From Dugong dugon (taxonomy: Eukaryota; Chordata; Mammalia; Sirenia; Dugongidae), in contig CM057464.1 in assembly GCA_030035585.1 (NCBI GenBank), positions 79,282,919-79,346,918 of the forward strand: DNA of 64,000 nt, written 5' to 3'. Both the position numbers and the translations under genes were made by a program. The number at the start of each line of letters is the position of its first letter. Within the stretch, counting starts at the first letter, position 1. Positions 1-11,669 of the stretch are shown here, one piece after another. The notes under the pieces are model-generated. The model was not told where the DNA came from. It was given only the letters and a program-made list of their open reading frames with translations, and searched no databases.

Positions 1-290
1 TCCTTAGAAGTGAAGATGGCGAGACTTCGTCTCATGTACTTTGGACGTGTTATCAGGAGGAACTAGTCCCTGGAGAAGGATATCATGCTTGGTAAAGTAG
101 AGGGTAGAGGGTCAGTGAAAGGAAGGAAGTCCCTCAAGGAGATGGATTGACACAGTGGCTGCACCGATGGGCTCAAGCATAGCAACAATTGTGAGGATGG
201 CGCAGGATCTGGCAATGTTTCATTCTGTTGTACGTAGGATTGTTTTGAGTTGGAACTGACTTAACGGCATCAAACAACAATAACAACAGG
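1..290 (+). mobile_element. RTE-type LINE, 3' end
   Basis: The piece carries the decayed end of the RTE coding region (tyfGHviRRd-like, then LekDIMLGKVeG-like) and the RTE 3' tail with a caaacaacaataacaac end. It matches the RTE copies at 19330-19807, 34996-35548 and 55372-56238. The 5' side is cut by the window edge. Confidence 0.85.
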
Positions 291-1702
291 TGGAAGAAGG
301 AACAAATGGTGAACTCTTGAATTAGATTTAGTATTGAATTTGGGACATGCAGAGAAAGCTATGGAAGCTAAGTGTTTGATATAGTTAAGGATCAAAGCTA
401 TAGAAACATAGCCCACGTAGCACATCTGATCTTCACATTTATCTTCACCTTATATTGCTTAATAGAGATCTAGATTAGTAAGTGAGGCTTAAAAAAGATA
501 TTAATTTGAAGTGTTTTGATGGCAATGGACCCTATGAAATTCATTTGATTATAGTAGTGAACAAGTTACTAGAAGATATATAAAGGATTTTTTTGATCAT
601 AGAACATTAGAACCTTTAAGAGTTCTTAGAGTACATCTACTTTAATAATAAAAACCATGAACATTTATCATCCATCTACTAGTTGAGGCATTACAATCTT
701 TGCAGAATTCTATCTTTAGGAAGCTTAGGAGCAAAGGTATATACCACTAGTATGAACAAATACAAACAGGATACAGTCAGAACAGAAATGTATGCAAATA
801 AGAGAATCATGCACAAACTAGTATGCTAGTAATCAGTCGGATTATATATAGACCAGTATTCACAATAAATATGAACAGATTAAAGTAACTAATAAAATGT
901 GGAGACTTCCGATGGAATTTAAAGCAACTCTGTCTTGAACATGTTAAATTTTCTGCTAAGGAATAGTTAGTTGGATAATTTATTGATAAAATACTTCTAT
1001 TTTCCCAGAATTATCCTTATGAATTAAAAACAGCCTATACTCAATGGCATCCAACAGCAACAGTACTTGTTAGGGAATGTGAGATAATATTTTCTGGTAT
1101 TTAGGAAGCTTTCCTAGTCTTCTAGGTAAGTGTAATTCTACTGCTCTGGTTGGGGGAGTGTTTGGGTTGTGTAGGTGCTACTCTCAATTTAAGTGTATGT
1201 GATAGACAGCTGGCAAAGATAAACTCATATTCTCTAATAAATTTATTCGAGAGACACGGCTCCATCTATATGTATAAAGTCAGGGAGTAATTAAGTAATA
1301 CTTTTACGTGTCTTCATTACTTGAAAAGTACTGTGCTCAATCAGTGTAAATTTCATAGAAGTTAAACGTAAGCATGTTCAGTATAAATTCAGTTTTAAGA
1401 AACCTTTCTAAAATTTGAACATTGTATTACTAACTCAACTTCAAGCTGCACTCAAAGGCTTGCAAAAAGAAACAGACCTTCCAGACAATTCTCAGTTCCT
1501 TGTATAGAGTTTCAAAAGTGTTCTGCAGATGTTAATAGGCCATGTTTGAAAAAAAAAAAAGATTCTGTGATATAGTAAGTTTGGGAAACTCTGGGTTCAA
1601 CATACTTCTTTGTTGCAGAACTTTTCAGTATTTTCAATATATATCATGAAACATAGATATAAAGATAGAATATGCTCTGTTTCCCAAATACTTACAAGCC
1701 AG
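291..1702. other. Intronic sequence, nothing recognised
   Basis: AT-rich sequence with no ORF of note and no repeat I can name. A short poly(A) run sits near 1549-1560. Confidence 0.6.
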
Positions 1703-1861
1703 GAACAGTTGGCCACTCAAACCCGACTAGAGGTTTCTCAGAAGACATACCTGGCGATCTGCTCCTGAAAGGTCACAGCTTTGAACACCCTATGGAGCAG
1801 TTTTACGTTGCACATATGGTGTTTCTGTGACTTGGAATGGACTTGACAAACAACAACAACC
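1703..1861 (+). mobile_element. AfroSINE, 5' truncated
   Basis: The body (ctggcgatctgctcctg) and the RTE-like tail ending in acaacaacaac are present. The tRNA-like head up to the B box is missing. Confidence 0.85.
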
Positions 1862-2139
1862 TTCAATGTGGCTGTTGCTCATTTGTAATACAATTAGGTT
1901 CATTTGTTGCTTTTGGTATTCCTTTTTTAGGCTCACCTCATATCCTGGTTGATATTATATATACGTACATGTATAGTAAACATTACTATAACAATATATT
2001 TATGGTATGTGAAATATTAGTATCGTTTAAAGAGTTAAAACTTAAAAAAAGTTGGTACTCAAAAAAATGTCCCTCCTCTATTACCCCATTACCATCCCCT
2101 CATTTTTTCTGCTCTCTTCCCATACCCCCTATACATAAC

Positions 2140-2410
2140 TAATCTCTTTAGTTTCTGATTTAATATGTTTTTTAGGTCTTCTATTATTTTTATACTTGAA
2201 AGTGATGTTTTAAAATCTTCTATTATTAGTGTGCTGTTTAGTGCATAGCTATTTATAAGTGTTTCTTTATTGTGAATTGTAGCTTTTATCATTAAAAAGT
2301 ACCTTCGTTGTGAAATTTAATGCTTTTTGACTTGAACTCTACTTTGTCTGAAATCAGGACCAGTACCTCTACTCTCTTTTTATAGCAATAGAATTAACCT
2401 ATTTTATCTA
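2140..2410 (-). mobile_element. Old L1 fragment, antisense
   Basis: The phrases around ttgtctgaaatcagga and the following ctctacttt stretch read like the reverse complement of ancient mammalian L1 sequence. It is strongly decayed and the assignment is by eye only. Confidence 0.45.
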
Positions 2411-3109
2411 CTTCAATATCACTGCACATGAATTTCAATTCTTTATAAGGCCAAATATATTCTTTCTAATTAATTTGCTGCAGATTTCTATTAACTCTGA
2501 AACTTGTGCTATGAAATAAAACAAAATAAGAACATTACGAAAAACAATCCCCTAGAAGTCCAGTTTTATAAATTTTAATCTTTTTTTACTCAATTTCTCT
2601 AATACATCAGGTTTGAATTAATTCAGACTTGACTTCCCTCTTATCTTCCTCCCAGAATCTCATATTCAATAGGTCCCATGGCATGGATGTTTCTCTGCAA
2701 TATCTTTTAAATTAATTCTTTCCTTTTCTTTTCTACAGCCATTTCCTAAATCCAGGCCCTTTATAAAGGACCTAGATTTCCAAAACAGTTGCCTAGTAAC
2801 CCCTCCTCTCCGACCCCTGATACTGACACTGCAAAGGAATGACGTTCAGACATCTGTCTTTATCATGGATCTTTCCTGTCAGGACTGTTCATGTCTCATT
2901 CTTGGCGTAAAGCAAATTTGTTATCTATTATGTAAGGTTCTCATCCTTCCATACTTCCTCTGTCCCATTTCTCATAACTAATCAACAGAATATTGTGTTT
3001 TAGCCAAATTGGCTTCAGTATCATGACTCCACACACCCTGCTTGTCTCTCCATTTGTACCTTTGCTCAGAACCTTTAGAATGATGTTTCCTTTCACTTTT
3101 CATTGACTA
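2411..3109. other. Intronic sequence, nothing recognised
   Basis: No ORF, splice-bounded exon or clear repeat was recognised between the old L1 fragment and the L2 that starts near 3110. Confidence 0.5.
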
Positions 3110-3493
3110 TCTATTCATTGATTAGTTCATTTAACAGCTGTTTTCTCAATGCCTTTTGTATAGTAGGCACTATTCTAGGCACAAGGGATACAATGGTAGC
3201 ATGAGAGATCAGGTCTATTTTCAGGGAAAAATAATAACCAGTATACAAACAAATGAATAAAAAAAATCAGAGTGATACATTATAGAGAAAGTAAAACATG
3301 ATTATGTGATAGTGACTAAAGAGAGGGATAGTTTTGGGTGAGAGTTAAGAGGGCCTTTCTGAGGAGGTTTAAGTTGAGCCAATGACAAGAAGGAGGCAGC
3401 CAAATGGAGACTGGTGGCAAGGACACTGTTATGGATTAAAATGTGTTCCCCCAAAATATGTGTTGTAAATCCTAACCAGTATACCTGTGGGAA

Positions 3494-3846
3494 GGAGCCC
3501 TGGTGGCACAATGGTTAAACACTCGGTTGCTAAACACAAGGTTGGTGGTTCGAAACCACCTAGTGGCTCTGTGGGAGAAAAGACTGGTGATCTGCTCCTG
3601 TAAATATTAGAGTTGACTCTGACTCACAGCGACCCTATAGGACAGAACAGAACTGATTCGTAGGGTTTCCAATGAGTAGCTGGTAAATTCGAACTGCCGA
3701 CCTTTTGATGCACAGCCAGGCTCTTAACCACTATGCCACCAGGGTTCCCCCTTACACATTACAGCCTACGAAACCCTATGGGGCAGTTCTACTCTGCACG
3801 TGGGGTTGCTATGAGTCAGAATGAACCGACAACACACAACAACAAC
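3494..3846 (+). mobile_element. AfroSINE, split by a second AfroSINE
   Basis: The head and body run 3494-3612 (ggagccctggtggcac to taaatattagag). The rest resumes at 3752-3846 (ttacacattacagcc to acaacaacaac). The interruption is an antisense SINE. The element itself interrupts the MaLR LTR, with acctgtgg before and acttgtgg after as a likely target-site duplication. Confidence 0.85.
3613..3750 (-). mobile_element. AfroSINE inserted in an AfroSINE
   Basis: Antisense copy reading ttgactctgactcacagcg through cttaaccactatgccaccaggg. It sits in the middle of the sense copy. The flanks taaatattagag and tacacattacag look like a diverged duplication of the SINE-internal target site. Confidence 0.85.
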
Positions 3847-4490
3847 TTACTTGTGGATGTAATCACATTTGGAAATAGGGTATTCTTTGTTACCCTAACG
3901 AGGCCATATCAGTGTAGGGTATGTCTTAAACCAATTCCTTCTGAGATATAACGAGCAGACTGGGAGTACAAGAAAGCAAGTGCAGATGGTGAAAGATCGA
4001 TGCCATGTCGAGATCACCAAGGAACTAAGGAAGAGAAACTGAAAGACACAAGGATTTCTCTGTCCCAGAGAGGACAAAGAGCCTTTACCTAGAGCCAGCA
4101 CCCTGAATTCGGACTTCTAGCCTCCTAAACTGTGGGAAAATAAATTTGTTTGTTAAAGCCACTCACTTGTGGTATTTCTGTTACAGCAGCACTAAGAAAC
4201 TAAGACAGGCACCCTATAAGAAGAGACAGTGCACAGGTCTGAAGCAGAAACAAGCTTGATGGGTTCAAAGAGAAGACATAGGTTAATTGGACTTGAACAG
4301 TAAGTGAGGGGTAAGAGAGGAAGTTCAAGAGGTTGCAGGGGCGAAATCATGTAAAACCCTGAAAGCTGCAGTGAAGGGTTCAGAAATTACCCTGTGTGCC
4401 CTGATAAATCACTGGAGGGTTTTTGGTAAGAAATGGCAAGTTCAAATGGTCATCTTAACACCCCTGCTGCCTCCTCCCCAGAAGACTTTG

Positions 4491-5765
4491 TTCACCAACC
4501 CAACGCTCTGTGATTGATTAGCAGTTGTTTGAACTCTGCTTCTGATCACTCTCTAGTGAGGAGATGGTGGGGAGGGTAAGAAATTCTCAAGGGCTTTCAA
4601 AACTACACCTTCTGCCACCCATATCCTCCAGGTGAGATTCTGATACTCCACTTTGCCAGCTGCTTTGCAGTGAGCCCTTGTCTCTGGGAGAAGTGCATCA
4701 TTCCTTCTGATGTGTCTTGTGGGAAAGAATTTGACAAATCACTTTCCTAGCTTTCTCATAAATGTCTGAGACATTAGAAATTCATGGATAGCTAGAGTGC
4801 AAGAAACTGAAGGACAGAGCACACACTTTCTCTTTCTTTGGATATTCCCAGAGCCCCTTATATACTGCTTATGCATAGAACAGATGTTTAACAAAATTTG
4901 GTTAAATAAAGAAATTATAATATACATGTATATTATCAATCAAATATACATGTATAATATAAATATATTAATATTGTATAATATATTATAATGTATAACA
5001 TATATATAATATATTTCAATTGTATTTATAAGTATAATTAAATAAATATAAAAATATAAGACATAATTTACAAATTATTTATTTTCCTCCCACTCAACAG
5101 GGCCACATTTTGTTTTAAAATGAATAAAGTAGTCAGCAGTCAAGCCATGCAACTTCCCCAGTGCCCACCTAGAGAGGACCCTTTCTAAAGAAGCTCAAAT
5201 CTAAATATGAAAGCAAATCCCAATCTGTAAACCTTTGTGTGGTTAACATCTCTGGAGATACTCTCAATATTGTAAGTTTAAGTTCTTTCCCATGGTGTAG
5301 TAACTCATTTTTATTGTTTAAAAGAATTGACAAATGGCAACAGTTGCATGCTGGTCCTATTTCTAGTTGTCTTTATCTGTCCCCCAGTCATTCAGCAAGT
5401 CTGCATGAACACACTTTAAATGTGAGCATTGGTTTGTGTTCCTTGTTTTTGCAAGTGATGTTATCAGTTAGTACACAAATAACGTGCTACTTACTTTCCT
5501 AACAATGTCATACTTACTAAACAGTAGATCCACTTTCGGTGCATGTCCCACCATTGCCACATTTCATTAAACTGCAAGGAGAAGCATCACACTGGCCAAC
5601 GCTGCGTCCAGAATTTGGGAGGCCCTCAGGATTTCCCAGGTCTCTGAAATGGCCATCCTTTGCAGTGCGAACTTGAATAGTGAAAATACAGCCTTGAAGA
5701 AAGGCAAAAAATACTTCACATTAAAAAGACGGAAGAAATAGATGGAATGAGAAGACAACTGTTTT
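4491..5765. other. Intronic sequence with an AT-rich tract
   Basis: No gene or named repeat was recognised apart from the AT-rich tract at 4915-5075. The short ORFs here show no domain signature. Confidence 0.5.
4915..5075. repeat. AT-rich low-complexity tract
   Basis: About 160 bp made almost only of A and T, with repeated tatacatgtata and taatatatta-like units. Some are short inverted repeats able to form hairpins. It is best read as simple low-complexity DNA. Confidence 0.8.
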
Positions 5766-6857
5766 CCATTTTTAAGGTATCATTTTTCAACAGTACAAAA
5801 GTAATACACGTTAATTTTAAGAAAAAAAATGGAGAAGTGCAGAAAAGCACAGAGAGAAAAACAAAACATCGATAATATTATCCCTCCAGAGAAGACAACT
5901 ATTAATATTTGGCATATGTTTATTTAAAATATTTTTATAATGCTTAGTTGAACTTCAAAAAAAAAAAAAGGAATCCTATATTAAACTATACAATATATAT
6001 CATTATCCCAACAAATCTGTGCATCATAAATACCTGTAACTCTTTTCTCATGCCATTAACTATTCTTAAATGACTCCATAATGTTATATTATTTCGTGAT
6101 ATATTTGAGCAACATTTGATTATTGCAGTATTGACTCATTTCTACTTTTTTTGCTATTAGAAATTATATTGTTGCTGTTAGGTGCTGTTGAGTGGGTACT
6201 GACTCATAGTGATCTATGCGTAACAAGACTACCGGGAAACGTTGCCGGGCTGCCATCCTCACAATCATTTGCCATATTTGAGCCCATTGTTGTAGCCACT
6301 GTTTAATCCATCTTGTTGAGGGTCTTCCTCTTTTTTCCTGACCCTCTACTTTATCAAGCATGATGTCCTTCTCCAGGAATTGGTCCCTCCAATAAATAAG
6401 GCTATAACGGATATAATCGTAGATTTATCTTTGTGCATTTGCTAATTATTAGAAAAATTTCTGAAAGTAGAATTACTAGGTCAAAGATATGGGTGCTTTC
6501 AAGTGTGCCCAAGTATCCCCCATAGACACTGTGCACAACTATGTTCCCTCACCCTGCACCTGATTCCTCACATGTGCCACAATGCAGAGGGCTATCATTC
6601 TGTTTTATTTTTCACATAAGATGAATAATAAAGTGATCTCCTGCTAATTTTAATTGAAGTTGAAAATCTTAATATATTTATTAGCCATTTATAAGTTTTC
6701 CTTCTCAGTTGTTTATTATGTACTTTTTTTCCCTATCTATTCACCATTTTTATGTTTATTTGAAAGACTTCTGTATATAACAAGCATACCAGCTTTTGGT
6801 TATATATTGTAAATAGCTTCTCCAGTTTATTATTTGCTATTTGTGTGTGTGTGTGTA
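5766..6857 (-). mobile_element. Ancient L1, antisense, split by RTE
   Basis: The left part reads like the antisense 3' region of an old mammalian L1 (taatattatccctccagag..., gacaactattaatattt). After the RTE it continues with tagaattactaggtcaaag-type ORF2-end antisense sequence. A short (GT)n run lies at 6841-6856. It is strongly diverged; the family is not assigned. Confidence 0.55.
6168..6390 (-). mobile_element. RTE 3' end, antisense
   Basis: It reads gttgctgttaggtgctgttg, then catcctcacaatcat, then catgatgtccttctccagg: the reverse complement of the RTE 3' end seen at 1-290 and 37412-37661. It is inserted in the old antisense L1. Confidence 0.85.
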
Positions 6858-6859
6858 AA

Positions 6860-8005
6860 ATGTATTTGTAACAAAACATTTGTTATTTCAATTTTCTTCA
6901 CAGTGCAATTTAGTGACTTTAATTGCATTCATCATGTTTTGTAACCATCACCATTATCTGTTTCCTGCTTTTTCTATCACCCTTAACAGAAACTCATTGT
7001 CTCCTAAGCAGTCAGTCTCCTTATCCCCCTCCTTCCCACCTTCTCCTAGTAACCACTAATAACCTTAGGTCTGTATACATTTGCCTGTTCTAGACATTTA
7101 TGCAAGTGGAATCATGCAATATTTGTCCTTTTGTGACTGACTTACATTCAGCATGATGTTTTTGAGTTTTATCCTCTTTGTGGCATTTATCAGGACTTCT
7201 TCTTCTTTATGACTGAGTAATATTCCATTGTATGTATATACCTTATTTTGCTTATCTAGTCATTTGCTGGTGAGCATTTAGGTTGTTTCCATCTTTTGGC
7301 TCTTATGAATAGTGCTGGAATTAACACTGATGTACATATGTCTGTTTGAATCTCTGCTTTTGATTCTTTCGAGTATAGAGGCAGTCCCCAGATTACGGAA
7401 CGAATTCCATTCCTAAGTCTGTCTGTAGATTGAATTTGTACATAAGTCGGAACAGTTAGGTACAATTGGTATCTAATTTCAGTTAAATGTTTGTCTTAGT
7501 ATATAGTGTACATTTCTCTGCATAAAAACATTAAAGAAACACTTCCAGATACACTAAAACATCTTTAACATAATAACAGTAATAATAATAAAAATATTTT
7601 AATGTGCATTGCAGAGTTTGTTATTATGAACCATTGCATTGTATGCACCTTGAATTTTTAATGTAACAGGCTTTACAGGGGTTGGTTCATAATTACAGTT
7701 TGTACATAAGTTGGACATTTGTAACCCAGGGACAGAATTGCAGGAGCATATGGTAATTCTATGTTTAACTTTTTGAGGAACTGTCAGGCTGTTTTCTATA
7801 GCAACTGTACCATTTTACAATCCCACCAGCAATGGATGAGGGTTTTTAATTTTGCTTACAGTATTTTCTCTCTCTCTTTATTTTTTTTTTTTGATGTAGA
7901 GAAGTTTAAAATGGTTATGCCATGAAATTATCTTCTTATTTTTATTTTTCCTTTAGAGATTCTACCTTTGCAGGCATCCTTAGAAAGGCCTTTTTCACCC
8001 CATGA
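6860..8005 (-). mobile_element. Old L1, antisense, split by a MITE
   Basis: It reads as the reverse complement of an L1 3'UTR and the end of ORF2: gtaaccaccattatctg-like and aaccactaataacc sequences, then tgagtaatattccattgtatg, then gtaccattttacaatccc. The element is interrupted at about 7376-7733 and decays after 7850. Confidence 0.75.
7376..7733. mobile_element. Tigger-like MITE copy 1
   Basis: The left end cagtccccagattac pairs with the right end gtaacccagggacag as imperfect terminal inverted repeats. The interior (cataagtcggaacagtta, catttctctgcataaaaaca, aaacacttccagatacac) is shared with 11670-11965, so the two are one non-autonomous family. There is no transposase ORF. The assignment to Tigger/mariner type rests on terminal sequence style only. 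Confidence 0.65.
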
Positions 8006-8010
8006 TTAAA

Positions 8011-8182
8011 AACCAAAACCAAACTCATTGCCATCAAGTCAATTTCATTTCACAGCAACCCTATAGGACAGAGTAGATCTGCCCCATAGAGTTTCCAAGG
8101 CTGTAATCTTTTCTCCCACGGAGCAGCTGGTGGGTTTGAACCGCCGATCTTTCAGTTAGTAGTCGAGGCCCACCAGGGCTCC
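8011..8182 (-). mobile_element. AfroSINE, antisense
   Basis: Complete antisense copy from an A-rich aaccaaaaccaaac start (SINE tail) through ctataggacagagtagatc to ccaccagggctcc (SINE head). Confidence 0.9.
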
Positions 8183-8769
8183 TTTACCTCAAGATTAGAT
8201 AAATATAAACAAACAGGCAATGCAATGAAGAATTTGAAATGGAAATGTTTGGGATCCTGAACTGTACTGTGATTTTATTCATCTCCTTCAGCACTTGCTC
8301 AGTTTGTTTATAAAGTACTTTCAAGCTAGTATGACAACAACTGTAAATAAGGTCTTTAAAATAATAAAGGAAAAGCCAGATTGGCTTTTTATTTGCAAAA
8401 CATTTCCAGAAGCTGGAAGCATGGACTAATTCCTCATGGTGGAAAAAATAGGTTCAATTTTGAAAGGTCACAAATTTACTTTCCAACTTGGTTGCCCTGG
8501 CGTTTTCACTGACAAGCACCATTCTCAGCATGCATCAATATTTTCTCGTTGTAGGAGAAAACTGATTGTTCTTCCAGCTTTAATTTTTGTTCTTCCTCCA
8601 AGTACTGCCATCTACTGTTACACAAAAAGCACTCAAGTACTGTACTGAATGAAGAAACGAATGTTAGCTGCTTTATACTGAATAATCAGGTAGCTCAACC
8701 AGCAAAGCAGGGTTCCCCATGCCTTTCTCAGAGTGCAGTACACTCTACACAGAGTGAAAGTATAAGCAG
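8183..8769. other. Intronic sequence, nothing recognised
   Basis: No repeat family or exon was recognised. A 70-codon plus-strand reading frame near 8436-8648 has no domain signature and no support as a gene. Confidence 0.5.
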
Positions 8770-8936
8770 AGCATGGAGCGAGGTGAATCTGGGTTCAAAT
8801 ACAATCTGCCACACAAGGAATAAATGACCCAAAGCTTAACCAAGTGTACATATTTTCACCTCTAAAATAATGACAAAAATTACTATCCCATGGGTTAAGA
8901 GGAATAAAATAATATACATAAACTGCCTGGTATAAA
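8770..8936 (+). mobile_element. Decayed MIR SINE
   Basis: Weak MIR-like order: gaatctgggttcaaatac, then cacctctaaaataatgaca, then ggttaagaggaataaaat and a cctggtataaa end. The match is by eye and diverged. Confidence 0.5.
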
Positions 8937-9004
8937 GTTCTACTCTGACACACATAGGGTTGTCATAAGTCAGAATTAACTTGGCAGCAACTAACAACAA
9001 CAAC
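8937..9004 (+). mobile_element. AfroSINE 3' tail only
   Basis: Only the last 68 bp of the SINE remain, from gttctactctgacacac to aacaacaacaac. Confidence 0.8.
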
Positions 9005-9094
9005 ATATTCCACCCTCCACCCCTACTGTCTCAGAAATCCTCTACTGCCTTATAAAATCAGAGGTTTTCTTTTTTTAAAGCAAAAATTGGGTGC

Positions 9095-9257
9095 TAATAC
9101 TAGTTTCTGTAATCATATGCTGTAAAAAATCTTCGTAAAATAAGTATTATATATATTAGTGGCTGAAAGTATTCATTTTAAACACTCCGTTTCTTTTTTT
9201 GTGGATAAATGAAATGCTTTTGTTATGAGGAACATTGGCTAAAAAAGTGGCAATTCT
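9095..9257. repeat. Direct duplication, copy 1
   Basis: This unit, starting taatactagtttctgtaatc, is repeated at 9421-9597 with roughly 90% identity by eye. It lacks a 16-bp stretch (ttgcagaaatatatta) present in copy 2. The AfroSINE at 9259-9411 lies exactly between the two copies. Confidence 0.85.
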
Positions 9258-9258
9258 T

Positions 9259-9411
9259 GGAAACCCTGGTGGTGTAGTGATTAAGTACTATGGCTGCTAA
9301 TCAAAACGTTGGCAGTTTGAATCTACCAGGCACTTCTCGGAAACTTTGTGCGGCAGTTCTACTCTGTTCTATAGGGTCGCCACAAGTCAGAATCCACTCC
9401 ACAGCAACGGG
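9259..9411 (+). mobile_element. AfroSINE between duplicated flanks
   Basis: Head (aaccctggtggtgtagtg), a shortened body and the tail to cacagcaacggg. It is followed by a T run and then directly by duplication copy 2. Confidence 0.85.
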
Positions 9412-9420
9412 TTTTTTTTT

Positions 9421-9597
9421 TAATACTAGTTTTTGTAATCATATGCTGAAAAAATCTTCATAAAATGACTATTATATATATTAGTGCCTGAAAGTGATCA
9501 TTTTAAACACTCCATTTCTCTTTTTGTGGTTAAATGAAATGTTTTTGTTATGAGGAATTGCAGAAATATATTATTGGCTAAAAAAGTGGTAATTCTA
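9421..9597. repeat. Direct duplication, copy 2
   Basis: It starts taatactagtttttgtaatc and follows copy 1 through the aaaaaagtggtaattct end. It keeps the 16 bp missing from copy 1, so it may be closer to the original. Confidence 0.85.
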
Positions 9598-9869
9598 TGT
9601 TTAGAGAAACATTTAGTCAATACAAATAGTTAAATATATTTATTTTACAAGAGAGATGTTTCATGTCAGTCAACGAACCCTGCAGTTTAATAGCAATTAT
9701 AGTGGAAGACATTTGTGGAATGTATATTACATAATTTCACTCCTATTAATATTTATGCTTTTTGATTATAGCAGATAAAAACATTATCTGCTCAGCATGG
9801 AACCATGGAACAGGCATTAAATGCATTAAATACATAATATCCTGCATAATATCCCAACACAGGCCCTAG

Positions 9870-10437
9870 TGTTGGGAGAGTGGTCTGCCTCTATGCTTCC
9901 CAGGGCCTTGGGTGCAGAACATTCTCTGATAAGGAGGCTGGGAATTGAGTCACCTCCTTTCTTCCAGTTCCTTCTCCTTATCAGAGAAGTCTGCCCCTGT
10001 TCTGGGCACAGAGTAACTTTCTCTATCTCTTGCACATGTGTGGGCACCATACAGCACCTGGCCAATGCCACTTGTGTATCTGTTCCTGGTGGGGAGGGAA
10101 TGGAGTCTCTCATACTACGGCACCAGAGAGAAAACATGCCAGATTGTAAGAGCCGGCCTTGGGGGGTGGGCTGAAGGAGAAACAAGCTTTGTATGGCTTA
10201 ACAAGAGTGTCCTCCTGCAGTCCTCCAATTCACTATAGTTTTTGTTCTTAGGTAGGTCCCTGGCATGTGGCCACTATTGTCCACTGCCACTATAAAACCT
10301 CTGCCCTCTCACTGTGGGGCACAGAGGTCTGCTTTAGTCCTGTGACTTCCAGGGACCTCCTCATACGAAAGTTTCCCTAACAAAACTCCTTCACTGCCAC
10401 ACTGGAGTTGCCCAGCTCTTTCTTCGATTTCGCAACA
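9870..10437 (+). mobile_element. Probable retroviral solo LTR
   Basis: The block could begin tgttgggagag and end tttcgcaaca, giving TG...CA. A TATA-like tataaaa lies at 10291-10297. Downstream the sequence runs through ctcctcatacgaaag and ccctaacaaaactcc, which resembles the R/U5 part of gammaretrovirus-like LTRs with a degenerate polyadenylation signal. No clear target-site duplication was found and no internal genes are present. Minus-strand frames here are incidental. Confidence 0.45.
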
Positions 10438-10485
10438 CTCTCCAATTTCAGAGGCAAATTTCAAGTTACTAGTTCATGCCTTGAC

Positions 10486-10676
10486 ACCTGGGTGGTACAA
10501 GTGATTTGTGCTCTAATACTAACCTAAAGATTGGTGGTTCAAATCCATGCAGTGGCACCTTGGAAGAAAGGCCTAGTGATCTGCTTCTGTAAAATTATAG
10601 CTACAAAAATCCTGTGAAGCAGTTCTAGTCTGTAACACATGGGGTTGTCATGAGTCAGAATTGACTTGATGGTAGT
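10486..10676 (+). mobile_element. AfroSINE
   Basis: Sense copy from cctgggtggtacaag through agtgatctgcttctg to tgagtcagaattgacttg. It is diverged in the head. Confidence 0.85.
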
Positions 10677-11669
10677 GGGAATCCTGCATATGACAATTTA
10701 GTTATAATAAAGCGTTTTGGACCTATGTGTACATTGAAAAGATTGAATAGATACCAAATAAGTGATAGCTTTATTTTCATTTTGAAAGCAAAGGAGTTTA
10801 AATTAATGCTATAAGCCTGTTAATTTTTCTTTTATGGGCTCTGGTTGAAAAATCTCATGCAATAAAAAAGAGAAAGAAATTGAACTAGAAAGGAACTGAC
10901 TGTACCAACAATGTTGGACATTTTTATGTTGGAATAAAATTTTCTTTGCAATATTGTTAATGAATCTGTTTCATATCCAACTCTATTCAGTTGAGTAATA
11001 AACACTTACTGATCTCTATATTAGTGACCACTAGCTGTAACACTAGAAGTTTATTTCTTGCTCATGTAAAGCCTAAAATGTGGTCAGGGTGGGGGCTGTG
11101 GGTGAGTCAGCAGAGACTTTGGAGGAATGTGCAGAAGGTTTTCATAGGCAAGGCCTGGAAGTGACAAAAATCGCACCTGCCCAGTTCCCGCTGGCCGTAA
11201 ATCAGTCACATGTCCCTGAATAGCTGCAAGGGAGTCTGAGAAATGTAGTCTAGATGTAGTCATCTCTGTCACAAGGGCATATTATTTGAAAGAACCACTC
11301 TAGGTGCTGTAGGTGATCTTTTATAAGTCAAAATTACAGCTCCTGTTCTCCAGAAGCTTTGCAACTTCTTAGGAAGTAAGTATGTACATTCTCTAGATAT
11401 CTAATTATACAAGGTTGTGAAATGCTAAGTGAGAAAGGACCTAGAGCTCCAGAGACTTGAAGCAGAGAGAGTTCACTCTTGTTGAGTGGGCTTTTGTTGA
11501 GATGGAATTTGAATTGGTCTTCAAGGTGAGTGGAATTTGAAGAGGTGGCATATATTAACTTGAGCAGGGCTCAGAGTCAGAAAATAAGACACACAAAGAA
11601 AGCAGTGACTTAATAAGTTTTGATAGAACAAAAGATTTGTAGAGGTGAGGTAAGTATGGAAAAAAAAAA
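10677..11669. other. Intronic sequence, nothing recognised
   Basis: About 1 kb of unassigned AT-rich DNA with no exon-like or repeat-like signal that I can name. Confidence 0.5.

Larger units (their letters stand above)
3427..4207 (+). mobile_element. MaLR-type solo LTR (MLT1-like), split by SINEs
   Basis: It begins tgttatggatt and ends ctaagaca, so it has TG...CA termini. It carries the typical MaLR 3' block (gacttctagcctcc, aataaatttg, gttaaagccac, cacttgtggtatttctgtta). It is flanked by gacac at 3422-3426 and ggcac at 4208-4212, a probable 5-bp target-site duplication with one change. An AfroSINE pair interrupts it at 3494-3846. No internal retroviral genes are present, so it is a recombined single LTR and non-coding. 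Confidence 0.75.
3110..4490 (-). mobile_element. L2 LINE, antisense, split by an LTR
   Basis: The left part (3110-3426) shows the antisense L2 3' end: ttcatttaacagctg..., gtaggcactattctaggcac and a gatacaatggtagca stretch. The right part (4208-4490) continues the same element with the antisense 3' coding region (gaaatcatgtaaaaccctg, then cactggagggttttt). The gap is filled by a complete LTR at 3427-4207, so the LTR inserted into this L2. Confidence 0.75.

Noticed and set aside
4915..5075. AT-rich tract as replication origin or promoter
   Set aside because: It is plain low-complexity TA-rich sequence with no supporting motif or gene start.
9826..10185. 119-codon minus-strand frame
   Set aside because: It lies in a probable LTR and mirrors a plus-strand frame over the same bases. 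There is no protein signature.
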